A stretch of DNA of 64,000 nucleotides from Gloeopeniophorella convolvens. Its lineage: Eukaryota; Basidiomycota; Agaricomycetes; Russulales. The position numbers were made by a program, and so were the translations under genes. The notes under the pieces are model-generated. The model ran no database searches. It saw only the letters and a program-made list of their open reading frames with translations, and was not told where the DNA came from. The first letter of the stretch is position 1. The number at the start of each line of letters is the position of its first letter. The stretch covers positions 1-64,000 of the forward strand of contig WTXD01000020.1 in the NCBI GenBank assembly GCA_022496205.1. The letters run 5' to 3'. This document shows positions 21,900-33,621 of the stretch, piece by piece.

Positions 21900-23720
21900 A
21901 TGCAAACGTTTTCTGGATCCGTCGATCAAAAGTGAGTCTGTCGTCTGCGAATGGTGACCGTCGCTCCCGCTTCCTGCCCGTCCAGTCTGACGCACCCCTC
22001 TCCCAGTCTGACTGCAAGGATCCCTTGCGACCGGGATCCGGAACTTCAAAAAAGCTTATGCGCCGCCATCCTGGGGGACATTAATCCCACAGAGCCACGT
22101 ATGCGCTTGCCATATGCGCAGCTCAACGCACTCGCCCCTGTCTCCCTTCTCCCCGCAGAACTTCTTGCGTGGATTTTTCATCTTCTTCGGGATGGCAGAG
22201 AGCACTACAACGACGCGCCACATCTACTCTCGCTGGTCACTATAACACATGTATGTCGTCGCTGGCGCGAGGTTGCCCTCAGCAATTCGTCTCTGTGGAG
22301 TGCAATTCGGGACAACGCTTGGCCATGGTACAGCCGGAAATGGCCCATCAAAATGCTCATTCGCTCGAAGAATGCACCTCTGAATATTGAACTATGGGCG
22401 CCTCATACCGACTTTCTTCATTCAATACCTCGCCATTCTTCCCATATCTCGAGATTGTCCCTTCGCCACCTAAAGGATCGCGGTGCATTGCAAGGTCTGC
22501 TCGAAATGGAGGCGCCCGCATTGGAAGACCTTGACATAGTGGCACTCACTGGTACCATTACCACAAGGCAGCCTATTGTGGTGTCGCATGATGCGCCTGT
22601 CCCGATGAGCGGGTTTAGGCTATTCCACCGACAATCAACAAAGTTACGGAAGATAAGCCTCTACAATGTCCCTATCCCATGGCTGTACTTTCCGAAACAC
22701 ACTCTTACCTACCTCAACATCGCACGCCTGCATCAGGAAATCTCTCTGGGCACGACAGAAACTCCCCAATTGGGAACCCTAGACGACCTTCTCGACGTGA
22801 TAGCAGCCAGCCCTTGTTTGGAAGAGCACATCCTTAAATATTGTCTACCTCCGGTCTCGTTACAGTCCACTCCTTTGACGAGATCAGTCATCGAACTGCC
22901 ACGGCTTCATCGGGTGGGCCTCTCGGGGCCTAGCTCGGGTGTTCTTTACATATTCCAGTACCTTCACGCACCAGCCCTACGGGACCTTATTCTACTTTTC
23001 CTTGCCGTGGACCAAGCCGACGTGTCGTCATGGCCAGCGATCGCTTCCTCTATCCTGTCGCGCTTCCACTGGGCGTGTTCCGCCACAGTCAAGAACCTCA
23101 ACCTCGAAGTCTACGGCGATTTCAAGGACACGAAGGTCCGCGTGAGGGGCCACTCCTCGCCCGTCGCGCCCGCCGTCCCGTCGTCGCACTTCGACAGGAC
23201 CTTCGTCGGCCTCGAGTTCCAGGATCACTTGCCGGCCAGCAACCATGATCACTATCAGGCCATATGGAAGGAGGTGTGCGCGGCGCTCCACATGGGGGAA
23301 CTAGAAACACTCGACGTCGCTGTTGGCGTCCCAAGGACCGAAGTCCTGCCCTGGACAGAGCTCTTCGGACAATGCGCCAATGTCGCGGAGGTGTATGCCG
23401 GATCATTGTATGGGGACGACTCGTCGCTTCTGCAGTCAATGACGCCCCGAGATCCCACGCTGTCTGTTCCTTCACAAGAACTGCATGAGCCCGCACCGGT
23501 GTTGCTCTTTCCCAAACTGACCTATATTACCCTCCGAGACCGGGATACTGAGAGACTCTACGGAGGCGGAGAGGACATCTACCAGATCGTCCTCGAGCTG
23601 GTCGAGCGCCGTAAGCGCTGCGGCGCGCCCATCAGGGAGCTTTGCATCTGCAGCCGGCGCATTTCCTTTGACGAGATAGCTTCATTGGGACGGTTTGTCC
23701 CAAAAGTCCGCGGGGGTTGA
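21900..23720 (+). CDS. F-box protein F2
   Basis: Two exons: 21900-21931 (32 nt) and 22007-23720, with a GTGAGTC...CCCAG intron. The 1746-nt sum gives 581 aa. The frame crosses the junction as AA|T. The F-box lies near residues 55-115 (NALAPVSLLPAELLAWIF ... ITHVCRRWREVALS ... SLWS), followed by leucine-rich repeats of the fungal F-box/LRR type. Predicted SCF ubiquitin-ligase adaptor; substrate unknown. The ATG of the tiny first exon is chosen because paralogues F3 and F6 have the same exon with the same length and splice phase. It is divergent from TM2 and followed by the F-box downstream repeat. Confidence 0.85.
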
Positions 23721-23749
23721 AGACGTTCAGCTCGACGCGGATTGACGGG

Positions 23750-24110
23750 TGTAGTATTCGACCTTCAATGTACAGAATCCGACGCCATGTCCTGAGGGCT
23801 GCAATATTATCAAATTCAGCACCGCTTTGTCCGCGGCGTGTTCGTGCGGTGCGCAGGCTTCCGCTCACTCCTTTAGACGCCGGCAGGGCTCTAGCGCTCG
23901 GCGAGCATCGAAGCGCGCCGCAGCTACGTCGCGCAACGCGCTTTCCACCACACCGGCCGCCGTCTCGACAAGACCGGTAGGAACCGCCGCGCCGTACAGC
24001 CTGTGCTCGGCTCGACCGGAAGATAGAGACAGCAACGGGCGCGCGCAGGGCTCGTGGGTGCTCTCAGGCCCAGGTGGCTGTGCGCACGGCACGGTCGCAG
24101 GGAGCCGGCG
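23750..24110 (+). repeat. F-box downstream repeat, copy 3
   Basis: Follows the F2 stop and matches 8575-9130 and 20190-20560 in part (a block with GCGCTCGGCGAGCATCGAAG shared with copy 1). Confidence 0.6.
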
Positions 24111-24506
24111 AGACTGAGGGAAGGCTACAAGTCAGGGAGGAAGTGATTGATCAGGGCGGCAGGACGGAATATCGTCCCACGTGGGGTTCTGTACGCCGAG
24201 ACGCACGTTAATGGACAGCAAAAAAAAAACGGTCGCAGAGAACCGACAAGTGCCTGACGCGACTTGTCCATCGGACACATACGTGCTGTGCCGTACGTTA
24301 TGCGCAGATCAATCTGATGCGCGGTGCACTTGTTGCGCGGAGAGGATCAGACGCCTCACGCACATCACATCAACTGCGCTGCGCGGTTGTTTGGCGGGCA
24401 GGCGCCCGCTTATCAGTGTGGAGCGCGATGGCCCCGCACAAGACAACAGTGAGATCCTGATACGTAGCATCGTACATACATGCACAATCGTACAGACACG
24501 CTGTGC

Positions 24507-24969
24507 TCAGAGCTTCTTGGTGCTGTTCGTGCGGCTCGCGGCCTTGGGCGGGTAGCGCGGGCCCGAGCCGCCGCTGTAGGCGGTCTGGCTCTGTGACGCG
24601 GGCGAGCGGCCGACGAGGAGGACCTGCGGGAGGAGCGGCGCGCGGGCGCGGGTGCGGCGGACCCACCAACGCGTGCCGAAGAGCAGCAACGCGATGCACA
24701 GCACAACTGGCCGCCGTGCGTCAGCGCGCGGGTGAAGGAGGGAAGAAGGGGCTCACCAAAGATGATGCCGATGGCGGCGCGGACGCCGCCCGAGAGGCCG
24801 CTGCACTGACGGGCGCCGGAGCTGAGTGGATAGGTGTATCAGGGTCGGGAAGAAGGAGGAGGAAATGGAAGCAGGCGCACGGATCGGTGGAGCAACTGGC
24901 GCGGGCTGCGGGGATGAGTGCGGCGAAGAGGGCGCGGCGGAGGAAGCGGCAACGGGCTGGAGTGGGCAT
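24507..24969 (-). CDS. Small secreted-type single-pass membrane protein TM3 (117 aa)
   Basis: This three-exon gene is missed by simple ORF calling: 24969-24881 (89 nt), 24821-24757 (65 nt), 24706-24507 (200 nt). Both introns are GT-AG; the first has a CTGATAC branch-site-like motif 18 nt before its CAG. The 354-nt sum is 118 codons with stop. The protein has a signal peptide (FLRRALFAALIPAARA), a short Cys-containing ectodomain (two Cys about 10 apart), one transmembrane helix built across intron 2 (AAIGIIF then VVLCIALLLF), a basic stop-transfer (RRTRAR) and a cytosolic tail with SQTAYSGGSGPRYPPK ending in KKL. No named family is recognised; similar layouts are common in agaricomycetes. This is the only copy of eight with all parts intact. 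Confidence 0.72.
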
Positions 24970-25317
24970 CTGTTGGAGCGGGGAGAGAGAGGCGGGACGG
25001 CATCCTCGGGCATCGCTGGTGTGGTGAAGAAGTTAAGTGGCGAGCCCGTTGAGGAAAGGGCGGCAGCGCCATGCGACAGCGGTCGAGTTAGCCGCGTTCG
25101 ATAGAGCCAATGTCGATGCGCGTGTGGCGGTGGCAGCTCTGCGCCCGTCCGCCGCCGTTCCATTTCCCGCAGCGCGACGGAGTGTCGAGGGGGAAGGCGT
25201 TGTCTCTTCATAACTATAGCCGCAGCAAGGGCGGCGCTATGGCCGCAGGAGGGGACAGACGTTGTCCCCGGGGCCCGAGAGCGTCCTGGGCGTCGAGGCC
25301 AATGATGGTCGTCGTTG

Positions 25318-25343
25318 TTGAGTGTCCGGCCGTTGCCGTGCGG
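25318..25343. promoter_or_regulatory. Conserved intergenic motif, copy 3
   Basis: GTCCGGCCGTTGCCGTGCGG lies between TM3 (minus) and the Mug8-family gene (plus), about 70 bp before the latter's ATG. Confidence 0.4.
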
Positions 25344-25408
25344 GTCATTCAGCCACGGCCCGTCGGTCGTCAGCTGGTTCTGTCTTTTCCACTCTCTCCT
25401 CTCTCTTC

Positions 25409-28400
25409 ATGCCCAGTCTATTCTCCAGAGCCCGTACAACCTCCTCCTCTCACAAGAACAACAAGGCCCACTCGGAAAACTCGGACGAGTTTGGCAGGGT
25501 CCTCAGTCGTGGCTCGGCTCGCGCGGCTGCAACCACCGCGGGGAAGAAGTCCAAGGATGCAGACAAGACCCGCACGCGCACCCTGAGCACGCCCAAGGGC
25601 AAGAGCGCTGGCCTCGTCCCCGCCCCCGCAGAGGAGCCTCTCATCCCAGATGGCAGTTTCTTCCCCCTCAACCTCGACCCGCCCACCCCCGGCACATCAG
25701 ACCCCGACCGAGGTACGTGCCCTCGCTGCGCCCTCGCTCTCATTTTTTTCCCGCGTCTCCGATCGTTCCTGCCACGCTCCCTATGCTGTCATATCGAGCC
25801 CAGATGACCCGCAACGCGATTCTGTGGCCTCATGGCCTCCAATGTGAAGCTGTTATGCCGAGCCCGGCGTGCCTGCTGCCGCCTGCAGCCCAGGCTCCCC
25901 CTCTCCTCCCCGTCAGCGTGCCTTGCTGACCTTGTCCCCATGTCTCCCCCAGGTCCCCGCGAGCGCGAGCAGGACTATGGCTACCTCTCCTACCAGCGCC
26001 ACGTCGTCCTCGGCCTCGACGAGGTTGCCCGTCTCGTCACTGTTCTCACCGACGAGCTCGCTACCCGCGGCCTACGACTCCCTTCCTCTTCTCCTCCCTC
26101 GCCCTCGACGTCAAGTCGTCCGGCGTCCGCCGCCTCGTCCAGGCCTTCCTCCGCACATGCGTGCCCTTTGCCGCGCCGGACGCGGACCGCACATGGCGCG
26201 AGGAGGCCCGCTTTGCTGCGCCTCCCGAGCTCGCCATGTGTCTCCGCTGGGGGCTCGCCCGCGTCCTCCGCGTCTCCGCCGGCAACGCCGTCCGCGGCCT
26301 CATTTCCTGGGACAGGTACATCGAGTGGAGCGAGGCAGAAGTCGGTGAGCCCCGCATGCAGTGCATAGCCATCATCCGCAGCGCGCGCTGATCCATCCTC
26401 TGGCTAGCCCAAAATTACCCCGCGACGCACTTTGAGACGCTCGTGGCTCCACTCCTCCAACCACTCCCTTCGATCATCATCAATGTGCTTCGCTCCTCGC
26501 GCGCCTCACCGCCCACTCGGCCAGCTCGGGCCACACTCCGCCCACCCTTTCGCCGCTCTTTGGGCCACTCCTATTCGGGCTCGGCCCCGCCGCCCTCGCG
26601 TTCCACCATACGTATGTGCACTACCTCCGCGCGACCAATGCGATGGAGCACATCCTCCTCGCGTTTGTGCGCTGGCAAGACGCCCCTAGCAACGAGTCGT
26701 CTGGCTCGTTTGGCGGCGGCCCTGGCAGCGCGGCCTCGCTCGGCGTTCCCACCCGCCTCAAGGACTGGATCCGCGGCTACCCCGCGATGCTCCCCGCCCC
26801 GCGACACGCACCAAGAAGCAGGAGCGCCTCCAGCCGCGCCGCGGCGCGCGCACCGTGCGCGTCGTCGCCGTCCGCCGCAATGTACGCATGTACTCGCCCG
26901 ACCTCGTCCGCAGTGCGGCCGGCTGGGCCGCCCACGTCCCCGGCGCCTCCGGCGCGTTTGCCCGCTCCCGCGACTGGGAGCGCGTCGCGCCACCCACGCT
27001 CAAGCTTCCCCCGCGCTACGCCGACGGCTTCAAGAAGCGCATGGACCTCCCCCCACGTTCCACCCGCAGACCGGGCCCGGCGGCCCGGCACCGCCACCGA
27101 GCGACGCGCCGGACTACTTTGGCCTGGAAAAGGGCGCGGCCGTCGCGGGCGAGGAGCGTTTCCGATCGCTCACGGATCTCAAGTGGGGCGAGTTTGAGGC
27201 GTCGGGCTTTGGCGGGCTCGAGCCGAGCGAGAAGAAGCTGCAGTTCGACCTGACGGAGAGCGCACGCACCGCGCGCGCGGCGAAGCGCGCGACGCTGACC
27301 TGGACGGACTTTTCGACCACGGGCTTCTCGCGCAGCGACGCGCCGCTCAACGCGACGCTGCAGTTCAGCACGCCGCTCGCGCACTCGATCGACGCGTGGC
27401 CTGCGCAGCGCGCCGAGCTCGCGCGCAAGCTCAAGAAGGCGCACAGCGCGCTGCCGCCGTTTGGGTGGGACACGGAGCCGGTCGTCGGCAACGAGGAGGT
27501 CGTCGAGGAGGCGTTTGTGGACGTGTTTTGCGACCTCGTGTATGGCGGCGGGTGGATGGACGTCGAGCGCGAGGAGGAGGTCGATCGCGAGTGCAATTGG
27601 GCGCTGGTGCGGTCCTTTAGCTCTGTGTGTGCGCTGCTGATTGGCTGACCGGGACCCCGCGCGCGCAGGTCGAGTTCAAGGCGCTCCCGCTGGCCAAGAC
27701 GACCGCAAGCGGCGGCGCGGACCCGCGCACGTCCACGACGCTCTTCCTCTTTGAAGAGTTCGTCCCCTTCGAGTACCGCCAGCAGCTCTCGGCCGGCGCG
27801 CCGAAGCGCTCGCTCGCGTCGTTCTTCCTCACGCCCGCGCGCGCGCGCCAGTGGAAGCAGGCGCCGACGCTCAACGGCAGGCCGTACGTCGTCGGCCACG
27901 TCCCGAAGAGCCCGAACGTGCGCGAGGTCGAGCTCGAGGGCATCATCCGCGGGGACCACTCCGCGACGCGCGTGATTTCGTTCGGGCGCGACGGCACCGT
28001 CAAGCGCGACGTCGCGCCGCCCGCGCCCGTGCTCCCGCCGCCGCTCCCGCGCCTCAACCTGTCGCCCACCCCGCCGCCGCCGCCCCCACCCCCGCCCGCG
28101 ATCTCGGCCCCGCTCTTCGTCCCCGCGCCCCCCGCTCCCCCCGCGCGCCCCCCGTCCCCATCGACGCCGACCCCCTCCGCGCGCCGCCGCTTCCGCCTCC
28201 CGCTCAGCCCGCACCCGCACCCGCGCACGTCGGGCCTCTCCCCGTCCGAGGCCGAGGACCTCGACTTTGAGACGCGCCTCGCGAGCTACTCGGACGAGGA
28301 GCGCGGGCGCTCGCGCGACGACGCGTGGGTGGATATTTGGTTGCGAGCCATGCGCGCCGCGCGGTTGCGCAGGACGCGGTGCGGAGGCCTGGGGGCCCGC

Positions 28401-29251
28401 GTGCGCGTGGTGGCGCGGGTGGGAAGGCGCAGGATCCGGAGGCGGCGAGCTTGGAGGTCGCGCAGGTGCTCGCGGGCGTCGAGGCGTCGATGCGACTCGA
28501 TGACGACGACGACGCTGCTGAGCCGCACGAGCACGAGCACGGGCACGGGCACGAGGCCGACACGTCGCTCGGCTCGATCGAGCCGATGGCGGTGCCGCAC
28601 CGCTCGCGGCTCGACGGGGCCGTGCCGTACGCGCCGTCCGTGCCAGATACCGAGGAAGAGCAAGAGCAAGAGGACGAAGAGGAGGAGGACGAAGAGGGGC
28701 AGGAAGAGCGCGCCCCGCGCCGCCTGGGGTACTTTGACCTGCACCCCGAGCGCCGCCCCGCGCCCGTGCCCTCGCCCTCCCCTGAACCGGCGCAGCTCGC
28801 GTACGACGACCCCTTGCCCACGCCGCGCGCGAGCGACGCGACGGCCGAGAGCGCCTACTCGGACGACGAGCCGGAGCCCATACCCACACCCACACCCGCG
28901 CCCGCGCCGGAACCAGAGCTGGACGCGCGCGCGAAAGAGGTGCGCGAGCGGCTTGCGGGGACCGCGGGCCCGCGCACGGGCGCGCTGATCGAGATGTACC
29001 GCGAGCGCGAGCGCGCGGCGGCCGCTGCTGCTGCTGTCGCGCCTGCGGCTGTTGCTATCGCTGCGCCGAAGCGGGTGGTGGTGCCCGAGGTGGTGGTGGT
29101 GCCGGGGGAGCCGGGGATGCCGGGGGAGGAGGTGTTGGGGGTGCCGGTGCCGGGGATGCCGGGGGTGGTGGATACGGGGCGGGAGAGCCCGTATCGGTAC
29201 GTGCACGGTGCGCCGCTGCATAATGTTGTCGAGGAGGAGGAGGAGGAGTAG
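25409..29251 (+). CDS. Msb1/Mug8-family protein, five apparent frameshifts
   Basis: Fungal Msb1/Mug8-domain protein; in yeasts this family is linked to polarity and Rho/Cdc42-related signalling and to meiosis. Exon 1 is 25409-25712 (MPSLFSRARTTSSS ... IPDGSFFPLNLDPP). The intron 25713-25952 is followed by YGYLSYQRHVVLGLDEVARL. Later come APDADRTWREEARFA, GLISWDRYIEWSEAEV, an intron near 26344-26409, NYPATHFETLVAPL, RLKDWIRGYPAML, RRNVRMYSPDLVRSAAGW, DYFGLEKGAAV, SLTDLKWGEFEASGF, a GT-AG intron 27607-27668, VEFKALPLAKTT, a Pro-rich linker and an acidic tail, ending VEEEEEE at 29251. The coding signal changes frame near 26073, 26483, 26800, 27047 and 28341. Each time the phase is that of one missing base, mostly in short homopolymers. 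It is either a pseudogene or an intact gene with sequence errors; the conservation between shifts favours the second. Confidence 0.8.
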
Positions 29252-29600
29252 GTGTGCATACGCTATGCCCCTGGACTGTGTTCCTCTCGTCTGCGTCTGA
29301 TCTCGCGCGTTTCTTTCTTTTTTATTTCTGTCCGTCGACTCGGCTCTATGGCTGCCTCTGACTCTGATACGTCGCTCCCTCTCTCTCTCTCTGCTGCTTG
29401 ATGCTTTTCTGGGCACCCTGCTTTGCTCGCTCGTTCTCTTTTCTTTCCTTCTCCTGGACCCGTGGTACGAGTCTGCACACACACACACACATCGACATAC
29501 CTCTACATACAGTACGTACGAACGCTCTGCGCGCTATATTTGAAAGTGCCTCCCATGCAATATGGCCAAGTACGGCGCTTGTCAAGATTTGAGGCGCCTT
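29252..29600 (+). repeat. Mug8 downstream repeat, copy 1, with (CA)n
   Basis: Contains GGTACGAGTCTGCACAC, a CA microsatellite at about 29475-29490, and CGACATACCTCTACATACAG. It recurs at 32830-33030, 37447-37880 and 55108-55260, each time between a Mug8 or TM remnant and the 3' end of a minus-strand F-box gene. Confidence 0.75.
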
Positions 29601-29823
29601 CGCGCGCCTTTGCGTGATGTTGCATCACTGCTCGATCAAAAAAAGCCCAGGAAGATATGCTGATATGGCCCTCAGGACGTACTGTAGCGTCGAATCCTGT
29701 ACAAGGTCGAGAGGACATAATCAATGGGCGAGCCAACCCGGAGAGATGTCATGCATAGTATCTAGTCAGCTTTCTCGTGCGCCGCGACCCCGATGATGCT
29801 ATAGCCATCTATCCATGTCGAGT

Positions 29824-31615
29824 TCAACGTCTTTTCGGATCCCAGCGGAATTTCGGGACGAGGGCATCTAGCGAAGCTACCTCGACAGGAGAAGCGTGAC
29901 AGCCGTAGATGTGGAGCTCTTTGATCGGTGCGCCGCAGCGCTTGCGGCGCTCGATCAGCTTGAGGACGATCTCGTAGATGCTCCCTGCCTCGCTGTAGGA
30001 TCTCTCGAAATTAAATTCTTCGAGGAAAAGGCGAGTCAGTCCGGGGAAGAGCAGCGCTGGCGCGGGTTCATCCAGGTCTTGCGAGGTGACGGATGGCGTG
30101 GGATCCCGAGGCGTCATCGACCGTAGAAGCGACTCGGCCCCATGCCACTGGGCGGACACCATCGTAACGTTGGCGCATTGGTCGAAAAGCTGCGTCCAAC
30201 GTGGGGGTTCGATATTTGAGGGGAGAGAGATGGAGACATGGACTGATTCCAGCTCCACCATGTGGAGCGCCGCGCATACCTTTTGCCATACAGCCTCGTG
30301 ATATTCCTGCATATTCGGCAAGTGATTCTGGAACTCGAGGGCGACGAAGGTCCCGTAGTAGGACAACAACGGGACGGCAGGGGTGAAGACCGAGGGGCTC
30401 CACACGCCAATCGTCGTGTCCGCGTACTTGCCGTGCACTTTGAGGCGGAGGTCCTTGACTGTGACGGAGCGCATCCGATGGAAGCGCGACAGAACAGAGG
30501 GGGCAACCGTTGGCCATGATGCCACCTCGGCTTGATTCGTGGCAATAGAACGTAGGGTCAGAGCCCGTAGGACAGGCGCGTGAAGGGACTGGAATATGCG
30601 TAGAACGCTCGAACTAGGCCCCGAGAGGTCCAACCGGCAGAGCCGTGGCATTTCGGTAACTGTTCTCGCCAGAGCAGTGGGCTGTGATGACACCGGAGGT
30701 AGACACTTGTTGAGGGTGAGCTGCTCCAAACAAGGGCTATTCGTGATTACGTCGATAAGGTCATCTAGAGTCCCCAATCGAGTGATTTCTTCTGTGAGGC
30801 ACCAAGCCACGAAAAAGATTTCGAGGTGGGTAAGAGTGCGTTTCGGAAAGAATGCCCAGGGAATGTGAATATCGCGTAGGTGCATCTTCTGTAACTTTGA
30901 CGATTGTCGGTGGAATAGTCTAAACTGACTCGTTGAGGCAGACGGATCATACGACACCACGTCCGACTGAGCCACCATGCGAAGGTCTTCCAATGCGGGT
31001 GCCTCCGTCTTGAGCAGATCTCGCAATGCACCACCATCCTCCAGGCCAAACAGAGACAATCTCGAGATCCGGGAAGAATGGCGTGTCAATGCATGAAGTA
31101 AGTCGGCATTAGGCGAATGGAATTGTATATCGAGAGGTGCATTCTCGGAGCGGGTGAGCATCTCGATGAGCCATTTCTGGTTGCACTGCAGAATATGGTC
31201 CCAGATTGTACTCCACAGAGACGAATCGTTGAGGGCAACCTCGCTCCAGTGACGACACACATGTGTAACAGCGATTAGCAGGGGTAGCTGTGGTACGTTC
31301 TTGTAGTAATCTCTATGGTCCCGGAGGAGGTGGAAGATCCGCACGAGGAGTTCGGTGGGGAGAAGGGAGACAGGGGCGAGTGCGTTGAGCTTCGTATATA
31401 ACAAGCACATGCATAGCCCTGTGGACTTAATGTCCTCCAAGATGGTGGCACGTAAGCTTTTTCGAAGCTCTGGCTCTCGGTAGCAAGGGATCCCTGCCGC
31501 CAGACTGAGAGAAATTGGGTCAGGCTGGCGCCGGTGAGCAGGAAGTAGGAGTGACAGTCACCCTTCACGGGCGATAGACTCACTCTTCGTCGACGGGCCC
31601 AGAAACTGTTTGCAT
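29824..31615 (-). CDS. F-box protein F3
   Basis: Two exons on minus: 31615-31584 (32 nt) and 31504-29824, with a GTGAGTC...CTCAG intron; 1713 nt, 570 aa. The F-box (NALAPVSLLPTELLVRIF ... VTHVCRHWSEVALN ... SLWS) is followed by an LRR-like region (GTLDDLIDVITNSPCLEQLTL and similar). Predicted SCF adaptor. It is very similar to F4, F5 and F6, less so to F1 and F2, so the right half of the array expanded separately. It is divergent from the TM4 pseudogene. Confidence 0.86.
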
Positions 31616-31730
31616 AGCCGACTTGGGATTGAATATTGATGTTGAGATTTTGACTCGCAACACACGTTAAGTGGTGGTCACAAGAAAGAATGGACGAACT
31701 TGAAGGGGAAAGGAGAGTCGCGGCTGGGGG

Positions 31731-31756
31731 CCGTGCGGCAACGGCCGGACACTTAA
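31731..31756 (+). promoter_or_regulatory. Conserved intergenic motif, copy 4
   Basis: GTGCGGCAACGGCCGGACAC between the divergent F3 and TM4 copies. Confidence 0.4.
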
Positions 31757-31922
31757 CAGCAACGGCCATCATGCACCTCGACGCCTGGGACAATCTCTGG
31801 CCTACTGAACGCGTTACCTTGACTGGTGTCGCACGGTGCTCCCATCCTTCCCTCAACGGACTCGCCGCTTGCTTCTTCACCGCACTGGCGATGCCTGTTC
31901 GCCCCTCTCCCTGCTCCTAAAG

Positions 31923-32567
31923 ATGCCCACTCTAGCCCGTGCCCGCTTCCTCCACCGTGTCCTCTTCGCCGCACTTGTTCCCGCAGTCCGCGCCAGCCCG
32001 TGCGCCTGTTCTCATTCTCTTCTCCTCCCAGACTTTGACATACATGTCCACCCAGCTCCGGCACCCGCCACTGCAGCGGCCCCTTGGGCGCGTCTGCGCC
32101 AGCATTGGCATTGCCTTTGGTGCGCACATATTTGCGTTTGTTTTTTTGAATCCGTTAACGTGCGCTTCGGCGTACAGAACCCCATATAGCACGATTACCC
32201 TTTCAGTCTTCCTACTAATCGATAGGCATCCCTATCTTATATTCATCTCCCAACCTCGCGCGCCATGGACTACACTGCTCAGGCTGGCATTGCGCATCGC
32301 CGTAGCCACATCGTCAGTTTGGTAGGCGCGCCCCTCCCTCAGTATGTGTGTGCTGATCCATGACGGCCAGTCGTGCTGTGCGTCGCCCTGCTGCTCTTCG
32401 CCACGCGCTGATAGGTCCACCGCGCTCGTGCCTGCGCGCCCCTCCCGCAGGTCTTCCTTATCGGCCACTCGGCCGCGTCGTAGAGCCAGACCCCGTACAG
32501 CGATGGGTCGGACCCGCGCTACCCACCCGAGGCCGCCAGCCGCGTGAACAGTACCAAGAGGCTTTGA
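31923..32567 (+). pseudogene. Small membrane-protein gene TM4, decayed
   Basis: Exon 1 is open from ATG 31923 (signal-peptide-like FLHRVLFAALVPAVRAS). Exon 2 has lost one G in the GGCGGCGTC stretch. An insertion of about 240 bp with no counterpart in TM3 lies between exons 2 and 3 (about 32120-32360). Exon 3 then reads LCVALLLFATR and stops at TGA. The tail motif and final stop (32565-32567) remain recognisable in another phase. Confidence 0.6.
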
Positions 32568-32800
32568 GCGCGGTGTGTCCATAATGATTCACGAGAGTGT
32601 GCACTGTTTTTTCTCTCCTTTTTTTTGAACCCGTTTACGAGCGTCTCTGCACAGAATGCCATGTAGCACGAAGTGTGTGTACATATCTGTCTACTGTATG
32701 CATATACGATTATGCTAGACACCACCTGGCGCGGGACCTGCCTGTCCTCCACGCACACGCGCCCCGCCGTTGCACACGACACGTACGCGCAAGTAACACC
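32568..32800 (+). repeat. Downstream module of TM genes, copy 3
   Basis: Same module as after TM1, TM2 and TM8 (ACACCACCTGGCGCGGGACC and CCATGTAGCACGAAG). Confidence 0.65.
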
Positions 32801-32829
32801 CTGGTGAGCAGGTACCCGGCGGTCTCCCT

Positions 32830-32913
32830 GCCTGATACTTTTCTGGACACCCTGTTTTGCTCGCTCGCTTGTTTTCTCTTTTTTTTTTCTTCTACCGGGC
32901 TCGTGGCATGAGT

Positions 32914-32951
<38 letters not shown>

Positions 32952-33030
32952 CGACATACCTCTACATACAGTATGTACGAACGCTCTGCGCGCTATATTC
33001 GAAAGTCCTCCCATGCAATAAGTACGACCA
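32830..33030 (+). repeat. Mug8 downstream repeat, copy 2, with (CA)17
   Basis: Starts with the ACTTTTCTGGACACCC sequence seen downstream of Mug8. The CA microsatellite at about 32917-32950 is the longest in the window. No Mug8 coding remnant precedes it. Confidence 0.75.
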
Positions 33031-33621
33031 AGCACAGCGCTTGTCAAAATTTTAGGCGCCCTCGTACGCCTGAGGGAGGTCAGGCGTGTCGGGTTCGATC
33101 CGTGCCTTTGTTTGGTGTTGCATCACCGACAATTTGGAATTATGAGACTCGACATGTGCGGGTGGCCCACAATTTGCGTGTGATTTTGACGGTGTCCCCG
33201 GTGTCTACACCCCAACTTACTGCGCCCCCGACGAACTTCATTCATACAGTATAAACATATGTCAATTATAACGGACCTACGATATTGAGAAGCGTTGGAA
33301 GTACGTAGACAGAGCTTACTGAAAACTATAGCGCTAGAGCCTTGTGGACGCCCCAATCGAAACACCAGCGGAGAACGTGTCAGACACGCTCGAGCGAGAA
33401 GAGTTCAGCAGGAAACGGCGGCGTGATCCCAGCCCCGCACTTCAAATTCCGCGCCGCACAGACATATCACGAATATGGTGATACGGTCCTCAGGGCATAG
33501 CGTTGACCCCCATATAAAGTCGAGAGGACATGATCGGCGCGGGAACCAACCCGGATGAATGTCATGTAGTATCTAGTCAGCTCTCGGGCCCTTGTGCGCC
33601 GCGACCCTGATGATGCTATAG
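33031..33621. repeat. F-box 3' flank shared by F3-F6
   Basis: No gene. Most of this stretch matches the DNA after the stop codons of F5 and F6 (a GGAAACGGCG stretch, then CCTCAGGACATAGCGTCGA-like sequence and ATGTCATG...AGTATCTAGTCAGCT). Confidence 0.55.

Noticed and set aside
27114..28895. 593-codon open frame on minus, with others at 28286-29488
   Set aside because: Antisense shadow of the GC-rich Mug8 C-terminal half: Arg/Ala/Gly-rich composition and no domain, while the plus strand carries the conserved protein.
32917..32950. CA dinucleotide run as a functional element
   Set aside because: Ordinary microsatellite within a duplicated downstream repeat; no evidence of function.
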